Assembly (NCBI RefSeq): GCF_009362785.1
Contig: NZ_WHNQ01000007.1
Span: forward strand, 248,001 to 312,000
DNA length: 64,000 nucleotides
DNA from: Paraburkholderia atlantica
GTDB taxonomy: Bacteria > Pseudomonadota > Gammaproteobacteria > Burkholderiales > Burkholderiaceae
Reading direction: 5' to 3'
In this document: piece after piece, positions 37,150 through 46,227 of the stretch
Layout of the letters: every line of letters starts with the position of its first letter
Numbering within the stretch: position 1 is the stretch's first letter
The notes under the pieces: model-generated
Seen by the model: the letters and a program-made list of their open reading frames with translations, nothing else
Told to the model about the DNA's origin: nothing
The model's database searches: none
Translations under genes and position numbers: made by a program

Positions 37150-38043
37150 TCAATCGAGAAACTCGCCCGCCCGCTTTCTGAGCATCGCGCTGAAATCGTC
37201 GAGCCAGCCGATCGACAGCCGCCAGCTCTGCCAATACAGATCGACGTCGATATGCTTGCCCGGCGCGACCTCGACCAGTTCACCCCGCGCCAGATGCCCG
37301 GCGATCATCCGCTCGGGGCACATACCCCAGCCGAGGCTCATCACGCACGCGCGCATAAAGCCGGCGACGTGCGGAATCCAGTGCAGCGGCGGATCGATCT
37401 CCGCGCGCGTGATGCGCCGCATGAAGCGCTTTTGCAGCTGATCCTTCGGATTGAAGTCGACGCACGGCGTGCGCCGCAGGCTGTCGCGCGTGACGCCGTC
37501 GGCGAAATAGCGCGCGAAAAACGCCGGCGAACATACCGCGAGGTATCGCATGCGCCCCAGACGCGTCGAGCGGCAGCCCTGCACCGGTTCGGCCTGCGTC
37601 GTGATCGCGCCCTGCACGCTGCCGTCGCGGATGCGCTGCGCGGTGTAGTCCTGGTCGTCGATCACGAGGTCGAGCAGCATCTCCCGTTCGACGCAGAACG
37701 GCGCGACCGCGTCGATGAACCAAGTGCCGACGCTGTCGTCGTTGACGGCGACGCGCAGAGCCGGCCACTGCTCGACGAGCGCGCCGGGCAATGTCGGCAG
37801 GCGGCCGTTCAGCTCCGCTTCGAGCAGTTGCACGCGCTCGGTGTGGCGGCACAGCAGCGCACCCGAGGTGGTCGCGACGCACGGCTGACCGCGCTTCACG
37901 AGCACGCTGCCGACGCGCTCCTCGAGCAGCTTGACCCGCTGCGACACCGCGGACGGCGTGATATTGAGCTCGCTCGCGGCACGGTCGAACGAGCCGTGAC
38001 GGACCACGGCGGCCAGCGCGTCGAGCAAGGCGTAGTCGAGCAT
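37150..38043 (-). CDS. argP: ArgP/LysG-type LysR regulator
   Basis: This is a 297-residue LysR protein. The start MLDYALLDALAAVVRHGSFD, continuing RAASELNITPSAVSQRVKLL, is the signature of the ArgP (IciA/LysG) branch, which senses lysine and arginine and activates an amino-acid exporter. It is divergent from a LysE/ArgO exporter gene, which is the standard pairing. A palindromic site lies nine bases upstream of its start, so it probably also controls itself. The C-terminal domain has the usual length. Confidence 0.92.
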   Translation of the reverse strand: MLDYALLDALAAVVRHGSFDRAASELNITPSAVSQRVKLLEERVGSVLVKRGQPCVATTSGALLCRHTERVQLLEAELNGRLPTLPGALVEQWPALRVAVNDDSVGTWFIDAVAPFCVEREMLLDLVIDDQDYTAQRIRDGSVQGAITTQAEPVQGCRSTRLGRMRYLAVCSPAFFARYFADGVTRDSLRRTPCVDFNPKDQLQKRFMRRITRAEIDPPLHWIPHVAGFMRACVMSLGWGMCPERMIAGHLARGELVEVAPGKHIDVDLYWQSWRLSIGWLDDFSAMLRKRAGEFLD

Positions 38044-38051
38044 TAGCGTTC

Positions 38052-38067
38052 CTTAATCTGCATTAAG
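38052..38067. promoter_or_regulatory. Probable ArgP operator
   Basis: CTTAAT, four bases CTGC, then ATTAAG is a perfect 6+6 palindrome nine bases upstream of argP and 92 bases upstream of argO. Its spacing and the AT-rich DNA beside it fit a LysR-type site in the divergent promoter region. Confidence 0.65.
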
Positions 38068-38159
38068 TAAATTAGGTTCTCTTATGTGACGCAATCACGC
38101 AGACTAGCGCCTCTGGTATTTCCCGTCTATCCCCACTGCTTTCATTTTTCGGATCATTT

Positions 38160-38789
38160 ATGAACTGGCTGTCTTTCTCCCACGGCGCGGCGCTATGCGC
38201 ATCGCTGATCGTGACGATCGGCGCGCAGAATGCATTCGTGCTGCGGCAGGGCATCATGCGCTCGCACGTCGGCAAGATCGTGACGTTGTGCGCGCTGTCG
38301 GATTTCACTCTGATCGGCGCGGGTGTCGGCGGCGCCGCCGTGCTGATGAAGCGCTACCCGCGCTTCGTGCACGTGATGCTCTACGTCGGGCTCGCGTATC
38401 TGGCCTGGTTCGGCATCAGCGCGCTGCGCCGCGCGGTACGGCCGGGACACGCGGTGCTCGACGGTTCGAGCGGCGCATCCGCCGATCAAGCCCCGCCCAC
38501 GCAGCGCGCGTTGCCGATCATCCTGATGACGCTCGCGTTCACGTGGCTCAATCCGCACGTCTATCTGGACACGTTTCTGTTGATCGGCACGGCCGGCGCG
38601 CGTGAGCCGCAAGGCGCGCGGGTCGCCTTCGCGCTCGGCGCGATGACGGTCAGCGCGGTGTGGTTCGTCGCGCTCGGCTATGGCGCGCGCATGCTGGCGC
38701 CGCTGTTTCGCCGCGCGACTGCGTGGCGTGTGCTGGATGGCGCGATCGGCAGCATGGTGTTGCTGCTGGCGGTTACGCAGTTGCGTTGA
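38160..38789 (+). CDS. argO: LysE/ArgO family amino acid exporter
   Basis: This is a 209-residue inner-membrane exporter with six hydrophobic segments. SHGAALCASLIVTIGAQNAF, then VLRQGIMRSHVGKIV, is the family N-terminus. TLAFTWLNPHVYLDTFLLIG contains the conserved NPHxYLDT motif. The family exports arginine or lysine. The neighbouring ArgP/LysG gene supports this. The exact substrate (lysine versus arginine) cannot be told. Confidence 0.92.
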   Translation: MNWLSFSHGAALCASLIVTIGAQNAFVLRQGIMRSHVGKIVTLCALSDFTLIGAGVGGAAVLMKRYPRFVHVMLYVGLAYLAWFGISALRRAVRPGHAVLDGSSGASADQAPPTQRALPIILMTLAFTWLNPHVYLDTFLLIGTAGAREPQGARVAFALGAMTVSAVWFVALGYGARMLAPLFRRATAWRVLDGAIGSMVLLLAVTQLR

Positions 38790-38805
38790 GCGTTCGACGC
38801 GGGCC

Positions 38806-39054
38806 TTATTCCACGCCCGATTCTTGCCGCGCATCTTGCGTGGCCTGCGCTTCGGCCTCGTCGCGCGGCACGAGATTCATCAGCCGCGCGAGCACCGGCC
38901 ACTTCAGCAGCGACTGCTCGTAAGCCTCCTTCGCCTGGGCATCGAAATAGCTGCCCGCCTCCACCTCCGGCAGACGCAACGCGAGGCCGCTGATATCGTC
39001 GACGGGCCAGCCGCCGTGCGTAGTGTCTTTCGACGTATTGCGCGCGTTCGTCAT
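38806..39054 (-). CDS. bcsR: BcsR-like cellulose biosynthesis protein
   Basis: This is an 82-residue soluble protein whose ATG at 39054 overlaps the bcsG stop (ATGA). The middle (DDISGLALRLPEVEAGSYFD through YEQSLLKWPVLARLMNLV) resembles enterobacterial BcsR, which has a D-I ... LP-(D/E) ... LKRWPLLAEF pattern. BcsR is known in E. coli to pair with BcsQ as an assembly factor of the cellulose synthase complex. There it is the first gene of the operon, while here it is the last. The N-terminal and C-terminal tails are not conserved. The match is by pattern only, so a BcsP-type or unrelated small protein remains possible. Confidence 0.65.
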   Translation of the reverse strand: MTNARNTSKDTTHGGWPVDDISGLALRLPEVEAGSYFDAQAKEAYEQSLLKWPVLARLMNLVPRDEAEAQATQDARQESGVE

Positions 39055-40622
39055 TTGCCGTCCACCCACACGCCGTCCGGCGTCTTTACCACGTAGCCGG
39101 AGGCGGTCTTCATCGTCACCGTCCCTTCGTTTTCGCCGATCATCTGAGTTTGCGGCAGATTCGTCGCGTACTGCGACAGGCTCACGCCCGGCTTGAACGG
39201 GCTGTTCGACACGAGATTCGACAGCAGTTGTGCGAGCGCGAGGAAACTCGATGGATTGTCGATCACGGTGGTCGACCCATGACTGCCCTGGAAGCCGACC
39301 ACCCGCACGCCGACCGGCCCATGCACGATGCGCGGCGTCGGAATCTCGCGCAGGCCCGCGACCTGGTTCGTGTCGCCGCGCAGCGCCGCGCCGTGCTCGG
39401 GCACGAACACGATCACCGCGCGCCGCCCCGACGACGCGATCAGATCGGCGAAGCGGTCGAAGTCGCTCATCAGCTTGTTCACGCGCAGCGGATACGAATC
39501 GATACTCGTCAGGCTGCTGTTCGGCAGCCGGTTGCCGTCGTGCAGGCTGATCGTGTTGTAGTACAGCGCGACCGGCCCGGCGATGCTCGCTCGCTGCGCG
39601 TACCATGCAGCGAGCGTCTCGTAGTCGTCGCGAATCGGCGAGCCGTCGAACGCATGCATCGCGACCGGCACGCTCGTGTTCGGAATCAGCGGTACGTTTG
39701 GCACGCCGGCGTTGTCGTGGATCAGTTCCAGGAAGTTGTCGAAGTGGCCGTCGTGGTTCAGCATCGTCTGCGGCGTGTAGCCGGCCTGGGCGAGATCGGC
39801 GAGCAGATAGCACTGCTGCGGCGCGTTCTTGTACAGGTCCGCGTGCGCCTGCTGGCCGCAGCTTGCGCGCAGCACGCGAATCGCGGCCGGCCCGCTATAG
39901 CTCGCCGCGGTGCTGAAGTTCGTGAACAGATAGTCGAAGCGGGACAGCAGCGGATGATTGCGCGCCTTCGCGACATCGAGATCGTCCCACGACAGCGAGC
40001 AGATGTGCAGCACGATCACGTCGAACTGCGCGTTCGGATCGGCGGCCAGATGGCCGAAGCTGACCTGCCGTTGCGACTCCTGCGTGCGGAACGCGGCGAG
40101 TGCGGCGTTATGGTCGAGCGGCTGCGCGGCGAGCGGATTGTTCGCTCCATTCGCGCCGGCATTCGCGGCCGCGTTCGCCGACGCTCCGCGCAATTGCGCG
40201 AGCACCACCCCACCCTCGTGCCACAGCGGAATCGCAACCAGCGCGATCAGCACGAAGGTCGCGACGCGCACCCAGCGATTCACGATCAGATAGCCGACGA
40301 GCGCACCCAGCGCGGCGAGCAGCAGCATCGGCGGCAAGAAGCGCTGCGCCAGTTCGAGCCAGTAGCCGTAGCTGAACGTGGTCAGATTGCCGAACTCCTC
40401 GGTCAGACGCGAGAACGGCGGCACGTTCGCCTCGTGGTACATCAGCGGCACGCCGAGCGCGAGGCCGGCCAGGTTGCGTACGATGCGCAGCGCGCGCCGG
40501 CGCAGCGTCGAAGTCACGACGAGCGCGACCGCGAAGGCGAGATTCGCGAGCCACAGCGGCTGCAGATGGCCGCCTTCGAACAGGTACAGCTTGAGGATGA
40601 AGTACAGGTTCCACAAAGTCAT
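39051..40622 (-). CDS. bcsG: Cellulose biosynthesis protein BcsG (phosphoethanolamine transferase)
   Basis: This is a 523-residue membrane enzyme that attaches phosphoethanolamine to cellulose in the periplasm. The N-terminal 150 residues hold five hydrophobic segments, starting MTLWNLYFILKLYLFEGGHL. The rest is an alkaline-phosphatase-like domain with the Ser nucleophile in RASCGQQ (about Ser254, the position known as catalytic in E. coli BcsG), metal-binding candidates in IVLHICSLSWDDL and VFVPEHGAALRG, and VVGFQGSHGSTTVIDNPSSF. It lies 50 bases after bcsA and overlaps the BcsR-like gene. Its presence suggests the cell makes modified, not plain, cellulose. Confidence 0.93.
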   Translation of the reverse strand: MTLWNLYFILKLYLFEGGHLQPLWLANLAFAVALVVTSTLRRRALRIVRNLAGLALGVPLMYHEANVPPFSRLTEEFGNLTTFSYGYWLELAQRFLPPMLLLAALGALVGYLIVNRWVRVATFVLIALVAIPLWHEGGVVLAQLRGASANAAANAGANGANNPLAAQPLDHNAALAAFRTQESQRQVSFGHLAADPNAQFDVIVLHICSLSWDDLDVAKARNHPLLSRFDYLFTNFSTAASYSGPAAIRVLRASCGQQAHADLYKNAPQQCYLLADLAQAGYTPQTMLNHDGHFDNFLELIHDNAGVPNVPLIPNTSVPVAMHAFDGSPIRDDYETLAAWYAQRASIAGPVALYYNTISLHDGNRLPNSSLTSIDSYPLRVNKLMSDFDRFADLIASSGRRAVIVFVPEHGAALRGDTNQVAGLREIPTPRIVHGPVGVRVVGFQGSHGSTTVIDNPSSFLALAQLLSNLVSNSPFKPGVSLSQYATNLPQTQMIGENEGTVTMKTASGYVVKTPDGVWVDGK

Positions 40623-40672
40623 CGACAGGTTCTCTCATTGGCTTGCGCGCGGCACGATGCGCGCAGGCTGTA

Positions 40673-43204
40673 TCAATAGCGGGTGCGGTCGAGCGCGAGC
40701 AGCGTCTCGCAGGCACGCGCGAGCCCGCCCCACAGTCGCGAATAGCCTTCGACGCCCATCGCGAGCACTTCCTTCAAACCGCGCAGCGGTGCGTCTTCGC
40801 TGGTTTGCTCATGCCAGTCGAGCCACGCGTCGGCGCGGCCGAACGTGCATTGCACGAGCTGCCGTTGCTGTTCGAGCGTGAGGCCGTCGAAGCGCACGCC
40901 GAGGTGCCGGCCAACGCAGCGGCTCACGTACACCGGAAAATGGAACTGACGATCGCCACGGCTCAGGCACACGCCGAGGCTGTCGCCAGGCGCGAGATTC
41001 AAGCCCGGCTCGACGTCGAGACCGAGGCCGCCGGTCGAGTAGTCGCTGGTCGTGCAGGCGAGCGTCGAGCCGTCCGCGAGCAGCAGCGTCGCCGCCGCGC
41101 GCATCGCGATGCGATGTGTGACGCGCACCTGCTTCGCCTCGCGCGCGACGCTCGAGGCCGCGCCGAGCATCACGAGGTTGTAGAGCGTCCAGAACACGTT
41201 CATCAGGATCGTCGCCGTTTCGCCGCTCTGCCCGAACATCAGTCGGTACACACCGGCCGCGAGTGCGCCGCTGTTCAGCGCGAGCAGCACCAGGTACGGC
41301 TTCGACGTCGACCAGTCGAAGTAGCCCTCGCCGATGCGCCCGCCCTTGTCCGTCACGTTGAACTTGCCGTGCTTCGGGCTGAAGAACGCGATCGTGGTCG
41401 GCAGCACGATGTACCACGCGAGCACCGACTCGTAGACCTCGGCCCAGAACGAGTGACGGTACTTGCCCTGCATGCGCGAATTCGCGAGATTCGCGAGCAC
41501 GATGTACGGCAGCACGAATCCGGCAATCGTCGTCGCCGATGCGTTGATGAAGTACATCTGGAAGAACAGGTACGCCATCGGCATCGTCAGGAACACGAGC
41601 CGAGGCACGCCGTAGAAGAAATGCAGCATCGCGTTGCCGTAGCAGAGCCGCTGGAAAAAGCCCAGCCCGCGGCCGATGAACGGATTGTCGATGCGAAAGA
41701 TCTGCGCCATGCCGCGCGCCCAGCGCGTGCGCTGCTGGATATGGCCCGCGAGGCTCTCGGTCGCGAGACCGGCGGCCTGCACGGTCGGCAGATAGGCGGT
41801 CGTGTAGCCGCGCCGGTGCAGCTTGAGCGCGGTGTGCGCGTCTTCGGTGACGGTCTCCACCGCGATGCCGCCCACTTCTTCGAGCGCATCGCGTTTGAGG
41901 ATCGCGCACGAGCCGCAAAAAAACGACGCGTTCCACAGATCGTTGCCCGACTGCACGAGCCCGTAGAACAGATTGCCCTCGTTCGGCACACGGCGGAACG
42001 TGCCGAGGTTGCGCTCGAACGGGTCCGGCGAAAAGAAGTGATGCGGCGTCTGCACCATCGCGCAGCGCGCGTCGCGCAGGAACGTGCCCATCGTCGTTTG
42101 CAGGAACGAGCGCGTCGGCACGTGATCGCAATCGAAGATCGCGACGTACTCGCCCTGCGTGCGGGCGAGCGCGCTATTGATGTTGCCGGCTTTCGCGTGA
42201 CGGTTGTCGTCGCGGGTCAGATAGCCGATGCCGCAGGCCTGCGCGAAGGCTCTGAATTCTTCGCGGCGGCCATCGTCGAGCAGATAGACGCGCAGCTTGT
42301 CGGCGGGCCAGTCGATGCCTTGCGCGGCGAACACGGTGGGCCGCACGACGGCCAGGGGTTCGTTGTAGGTCGGAATATAGATGTCGACCGTCGGCCAGCT
42401 CGACGTATCGGTGGGCAGCTTCGCGACCGCGCGCTTCAGCGGCCACGCGGTCTGCACGAAACCGAGCAGCAGAATCACCCATGTATACGCTTCCGCGCCG
42501 AACAGCAGATAGCCGAGAATCGCCTCCCCCGGCGTCTGGAACGACAGTGTCTGGGTGACGCGCCACCACACGTAGCGCAGCATCGCCAGCATCGCGAGCG
42601 TCGTCAGGATCAGCACCGGCATGCGGCCCGGAAAGCGTCTGACGATCAGCGCGATGATCACGAGCACGGCGAAGAATTCGAACTGACCGTCGGACTGCAG
42701 CGGCGACGTGCCGATCAAGGCCCACGAACCCACACCCGCGACCACCATCAACGGCAGCAGCCAGCGAATATGACCGACGCGCTGCGTCGCGTCTTCGAGG
42801 TGCGTGCCCCAGCGCTGCCACGGCAAGCTCGCCAGCAGCGCGTCGACGCGCTCGCGTGCGCGCCGCCCGAGCAACCACAGCGGCACGAGCCAACGGTCGA
42901 TCCAGGCGGCCAGCGCCCGCACTGTCGCCGCAGCACTTCTCGACGACGACCGCGGCGCGCGCACGAGCGCGCGCCACAGCCATGCGCGCGGCCGATGCGG
43001 TTCGAGCACGCCCCATTGCAGCGCGAAATGCAGCACGGCCGCGCGAATCCAGCGGCGCGCGTAATCGGGCTTGCCCGGCGCGGGCGGCTGGAAGAACAGC
43101 CGCACGAACCAGTCGAGCGGCGTGCGAGTCGCTGGCACGCCGAGGCCGCGCGCAAGCCAGTCGAGCGCACGCGTGCGCAACGAACGCGTTTCCCGTTCGC
43201 TCAT
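40673..43204 (-). CDS. bcsA: Cellulose synthase catalytic subunit (UDP-forming)
   Basis: This is an 843-residue inner-membrane GT2 synthase that polymerises UDP-glucose and moves the chain across the membrane. The catalytic signature is complete: DDG in VYLLDDGRREE (about 305), DCD in AIFDCDHVP (about 357), TED in VETVTEDAH (about 451) and QQRTRW (about 490). The C-terminal PilZ domain has RIAMR (RxxxR, about 699) and DYSTGG (D-x-S-x-x-G), so c-di-GMP binding should be intact. Several hydrophobic segments flank the catalytic domain. The start at 43204 (MSERETRSLRTRALDWLARG) overlaps the bcsQ stop. A longer in-frame reading crosses bcsQ and is not used. Confidence 0.96.
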   Translation of the reverse strand: MSERETRSLRTRALDWLARGLGVPATRTPLDWFVRLFFQPPAPGKPDYARRWIRAAVLHFALQWGVLEPHRPRAWLWRALVRAPRSSSRSAAATVRALAAWIDRWLVPLWLLGRRARERVDALLASLPWQRWGTHLEDATQRVGHIRWLLPLMVVAGVGSWALIGTSPLQSDGQFEFFAVLVIIALIVRRFPGRMPVLILTTLAMLAMLRYVWWRVTQTLSFQTPGEAILGYLLFGAEAYTWVILLLGFVQTAWPLKRAVAKLPTDTSSWPTVDIYIPTYNEPLAVVRPTVFAAQGIDWPADKLRVYLLDDGRREEFRAFAQACGIGYLTRDDNRHAKAGNINSALARTQGEYVAIFDCDHVPTRSFLQTTMGTFLRDARCAMVQTPHHFFSPDPFERNLGTFRRVPNEGNLFYGLVQSGNDLWNASFFCGSCAILKRDALEEVGGIAVETVTEDAHTALKLHRRGYTTAYLPTVQAAGLATESLAGHIQQRTRWARGMAQIFRIDNPFIGRGLGFFQRLCYGNAMLHFFYGVPRLVFLTMPMAYLFFQMYFINASATTIAGFVLPYIVLANLANSRMQGKYRHSFWAEVYESVLAWYIVLPTTIAFFSPKHGKFNVTDKGGRIGEGYFDWSTSKPYLVLLALNSGALAAGVYRLMFGQSGETATILMNVFWTLYNLVMLGAASSVAREAKQVRVTHRIAMRAAATLLLADGSTLACTTSDYSTGGLGLDVEPGLNLAPGDSLGVCLSRGDRQFHFPVYVSRCVGRHLGVRFDGLTLEQQRQLVQCTFGRADAWLDWHEQTSEDAPLRGLKEVLAMGVEGYSRLWGGLARACETLLALDRTRY

Positions 43205-43986
43205 GACCCGCCGTCCTGCCGATCGAGCGGCGCCGTGGCCTCGATGAGCCACGTGTCGAGCCAATTCGCGAGCCCCTGCAGATCGTGCGACGCCTGCGAA
43301 TGCGGGGCGTCGTCGAACAGCCAGGTGCCGCGCGCGAACGACTCGGGCAGCGCGACATCGAGATGCACGCGCTGCGCGAGCGGCAGCTTTTCGCCGAGCG
43401 CCGCGCCGAGCATCGCCAGCACGTCGCGCTGCATGTCGCGCGCGGGGTTCAGCCGGTTCACGATGATGCGCAGCTGCGCGCTCGCATCGCGCAGCGCTCC
43501 GAGCCGCGCGACCAGCGTCGCGCAGGCGGCCGGTTCGGGCGGCGTCACGCATAGCGCGAGGTCCGCGCAACGCAGCGCGTGCTCGGCCTGCTGCGACGGA
43601 TAGCGCGCGGTATCGATCAGCACGACGCCATCGCGCGGCAAATCGAGCTCGGCGAGCGCGTCGGCGAGCCAGCGCGGATCGGCGGCGAGCCGTGCGTCGC
43701 ACTGCGTGCCTTGCGCGGCGGACACCGCGCCGTACGGCACGAACAGCACGCCGTCCGCGTTGCGCCACGTGGATGCATGCCATGCGGTGTCCGCATCGAG
43801 CAGCGCCTGCGACAAACCGGTCGCCGCGAGAGCGTCGATGCCGAGCTGCGCGCCGAGCATGTTCTGCGGATCGAAGTCGAGCGCGACGACCTGGCGGCCG
43901 CGGCGCGCGAGCAATACCGCGAGCACGGCGGTCAAGGTGGTGCGGCCGGTGCCGCCTGCCGTGGAGACGACGGCGATCGTTTTCAT
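43201..43986 (-). CDS. bcsQ: Cellulose biosynthesis protein BcsQ (ParA/MinD-like)
   Basis: This is a 261-residue member of the SIMIBI/ParA-MinD ATPase group, associated with placing or assembling the cellulose synthase. It starts MKTIAVVSTAGGTGRTTLTA at 43986. The loop AGGTGRTT lacks the signature and P-loop lysines of canonical ParA/MinD: the residue before GG is Ala, and the usual Lys is Arg15. The Walker A' region VVALDFDPQNMLGAQLGID is normal, and DGVVLIDTARYPSQQ is the Walker B region. E. coli BcsQ also has a deviant loop. It overlaps bcsF upstream and bcsA downstream (ATGA each). Confidence 0.9.
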   Translation of the reverse strand: MKTIAVVSTAGGTGRTTLTAVLAVLLARRGRQVVALDFDPQNMLGAQLGIDALAATGLSQALLDADTAWHASTWRNADGVLFVPYGAVSAAQGTQCDARLAADPRWLADALAELDLPRDGVVLIDTARYPSQQAEHALRCADLALCVTPPEPAACATLVARLGALRDASAQLRIIVNRLNPARDMQRDVLAMLGAALGEKLPLAQRVHLDVALPESFARGTWLFDDAPHSQASHDLQGLANWLDTWLIEATAPLDRQDGGS

Positions 43987-44195
43987 CGCGCCACCTCGTC
44001 GTGCGTCGTATCGAGTGCGGGCAACAGACGCGCGCGCAGCGCGACCGGCTCGATCCCGCACGGCACCGCGTCGCGCGGATCGAAGCCGCGCATGACCGCG
44101 AGAGCGCGCCGTGCGCCGACGCGCTGCCAGACGATCCACACCGGCAGCGCGACGACCATGCCGGCCACGAAACACATCAGAACCAGTTCGATCAT
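43983..44195 (-). CDS. bcsF: BcsF-like small membrane protein
   Basis: This is a 70-residue protein with one N-terminal hydrophobic helix (MIELVLMCFVAGMVVALPVW) and a soluble, partly basic tail. Position after bcsE and size support BcsF, which in E. coli recruits BcsE to the membrane. Its start overlaps the bcsE stop and its stop overlaps bcsQ (ATGA both times). Sequence similarity to enterobacterial BcsF is weak, so the name rests mainly on context. Confidence 0.72.
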   Translation of the reverse strand: MIELVLMCFVAGMVVALPVWIVWQRVGARRALAVMRGFDPRDAVPCGIEPVALRARLLPALDTTHDEVAR

Positions 44196-46195
44196 TCGAT
44201 GCTCCTCGCGCGCACCGGCATCGCGCTGGGTTCCGCGCGACGGCGCGGCGGCGTGGGTTGGGCCGGGCGGCGCTCAGTAGCAAGCGGCTTCGCTTCGGTC
44301 GATTCGGCAGGCCGGGTTCGCGCAGACGTTGGCGCGGCCGCGCTCGTCGGCACCCCGGTGTCGGCTTCGAGCTCGGCGCGCGCGTGAACCAACGCCTCTT
44401 CCACCCGCGCCAGTTGCACAGCGGCCACGTGCGCGGCTTCGTCCTGCGCTGCGGCGAGCGATGAGCGCAACGGCGTGCCGTCACGCATGGACGCCGCGAA
44501 CATATCGCTGTAATCGGCGATCCGATTGCGCCGGTTGGCCGCGTCCAGCGCGTCGAGTTCGGCGCCGATGCTCTGCTCCGCCAGATGCACGAGCGTATCG
44601 GCGAGCTGTTCGACCGGCACATCGATGATCCGCGCCAGCGCGGCGTCCGCATCGGCGAGCCGGCAGGCGAACAGGAACACATACAGATGCGACGCATCGA
44701 CGGTCAGCACGTCGCCCGCGCGGCGCGGCACGCAGTGCTTCAGCGCATCGACGTGCGCGCATTGCGGCAGCAACGTCAGCTTCACGAGCACATGCGGCAA
44801 CTGCAGCACGCCGCTGCGTGCGAGCACGAGGCGCACGCGCTCGCAGAACGCGCCGGCCGGCAGATAGCCGCGCACGTCGTCGCTCAACGCGGCGCTCAAT
44901 GCGCCGCGATAGTCGGCGGCTACCGGCCGCGTATGGAGCTGCCCCTGCAGCGACTGCAGCAGCGACTGCATGCGCGAGAACGGCAAGTCGCGGCCGAGCA
45001 CGAGGTTCGCGCCGAGCGTCAGCACCAGCAGCTCGTATTGATGGCGCAGCACTTCGCCCCGCTCGACGACGACGATCTTCAGCGCGCGCCCGGCCTGGCG
45101 GCGCAGCGCATGAACCGTCGCGCACAACGCGTCGAGTTGTGCGCCGCCCGCGTAATCGAGCACCACGGTCGCGGCTTGCGCATGGGCGCACGCGCTCAGC
45201 ACCGCGGCCTGATCGGCGCACACTTCCCAATGCGGCGGCAGCCACGCCTCGTGACCTCGCACCACCGCGCGGCTCACGACGACCCGCTGCTCGTCGCGCG
45301 CGAGCAGGCGTTCGCCGCGCGCGACGCTGCTGGCCAGCGCATCGGGCGCTACGCTGAGGTGGCCGCTGTCGGTAAAGCGCAGGGAGCGGACTTCGCCCGT
45401 CACCAGCGTGCGATCCGCGCGCCAGAAGTCGGCATGCCACAGCAGCTCGCCGTGCGTGCGCTCCATCCGTGCGACGCCCGCGCATGCCGCATGGAACGCG
45501 TTGCGGCGTGATGCATCGATGACGCCGTCCGGCGCGCCGCGGGTCTCGAATGAATCGTCGTCGCCCTTTGCATCGACGCCGAGCAGCAGCACCAGCGTGA
45601 TACGCCGTGCCGCGCACCAGTTCGCGAGCATGCGGCCTTCGCGCGCGAGCGCGGCGGCGTCGTGCCAGTTGAACCAGCGCTCGGCGCCTTCGATGAAATA
45701 CAGCGCGCCTGCACGAAAACCGAAGCGCTTCAGCGCGCGCAGACCGCCGAACAGTTTGCCGTGCGTCGCGGCGCTGTCGGCTTGCTGCTCCGAGTCTTGC
45801 GCACCATCGACGGCCGGCATCGCCAGCACATTCAGATTGCGCGGCCAGCCAGCGGCCGGCGCGTTGGCGCTAAAGCCCAGCTCGCGCAAACGCTGGGCAA
45901 CAGCCGCGCGCTCACGCGCGAGCACGACCGTCACGTCGCGGGTGAGCGCGGTGCGCGCGGTTTCCCAGATCAGCGTGTCGACGCCCGGCGTATCGACGCC
46001 CGGCGTGCGCGGCGCCGCGTAGATCGCATACAGCTTGCCCGCTTCGAGCGCGGCCCATTCGCCCGGCAAGGCTTCGATCGCGAGACGGCCGACCTGCTGT
46101 GCGCGACGCTGCGCGCCGGTGCCGCCGAACATGCGCAGCCAGCGTCGCATGAAAGCGCGCACGGGAGTGTGGGTTGGATTCGAAACGGTGTTCAC
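44192..46195 (-). CDS. bcsE: Cellulose biosynthesis protein BcsE (GIL domain, c-di-GMP receptor)
   Basis: This protein of about 667 residues binds c-di-GMP and boosts cellulose output. The GIL domain is recognised by DLPFSRMQSLLQSLQGQLHT and by the RxGD motif in PRRAGDVL (about residues 492-495), which is the known c-di-GMP-binding motif. The N-terminal half resembles the degenerate REC/NTPase-like part. The C-terminal 70 residues are low-complexity (Ala, Pro, Arg, Thr). The start is uncertain: a GTG at 46195 (VNTVSNPTHTPVRAF) with GGGA upstream is used, and the ATG at 46150 (MRRWLRMFGG) is an alternative. A longer in-frame reading runs into bcsC and is rejected. The gene overlaps bcsF. Confidence 0.85.
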   Translation of the reverse strand: MNTVSNPTHTPVRAFMRRWLRMFGGTGAQRRAQQVGRLAIEALPGEWAALEAGKLYAIYAAPRTPGVDTPGVDTLIWETARTALTRDVTVVLARERAAVAQRLRELGFSANAPAAGWPRNLNVLAMPAVDGAQDSEQQADSAATHGKLFGGLRALKRFGFRAGALYFIEGAERWFNWHDAAALAREGRMLANWCAARRITLVLLLGVDAKGDDDSFETRGAPDGVIDASRRNAFHAACAGVARMERTHGELLWHADFWRADRTLVTGEVRSLRFTDSGHLSVAPDALASSVARGERLLARDEQRVVVSRAVVRGHEAWLPPHWEVCADQAAVLSACAHAQAATVVLDYAGGAQLDALCATVHALRRQAGRALKIVVVERGEVLRHQYELLVLTLGANLVLGRDLPFSRMQSLLQSLQGQLHTRPVAADYRGALSAALSDDVRGYLPAGAFCERVRLVLARSGVLQLPHVLVKLTLLPQCAHVDALKHCVPRRAGDVLTVDASHLYVFLFACRLADADAALARIIDVPVEQLADTLVHLAEQSIGAELDALDAANRRNRIADYSDMFAASMRDGTPLRSSLAAAQDEAAHVAAVQLARVEEALVHARAELEADTGVPTSAAAPTSARTRPAESTEAKPLATERRPAQPTPPRRRAEPSAMPVRARSIE

Positions 46196-46227
46196 GACTG
46201 CTGTCCCAAGTCTCGTTGCATCGCCGT

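Noticed and set aside
39150..43603. Long plus-strand frames (509 and 986 residues) opposite bcsG and bcsA
   Set aside because: They are antisense shadows. Catalytic motifs of BcsG and BcsA are intact on the other strand.
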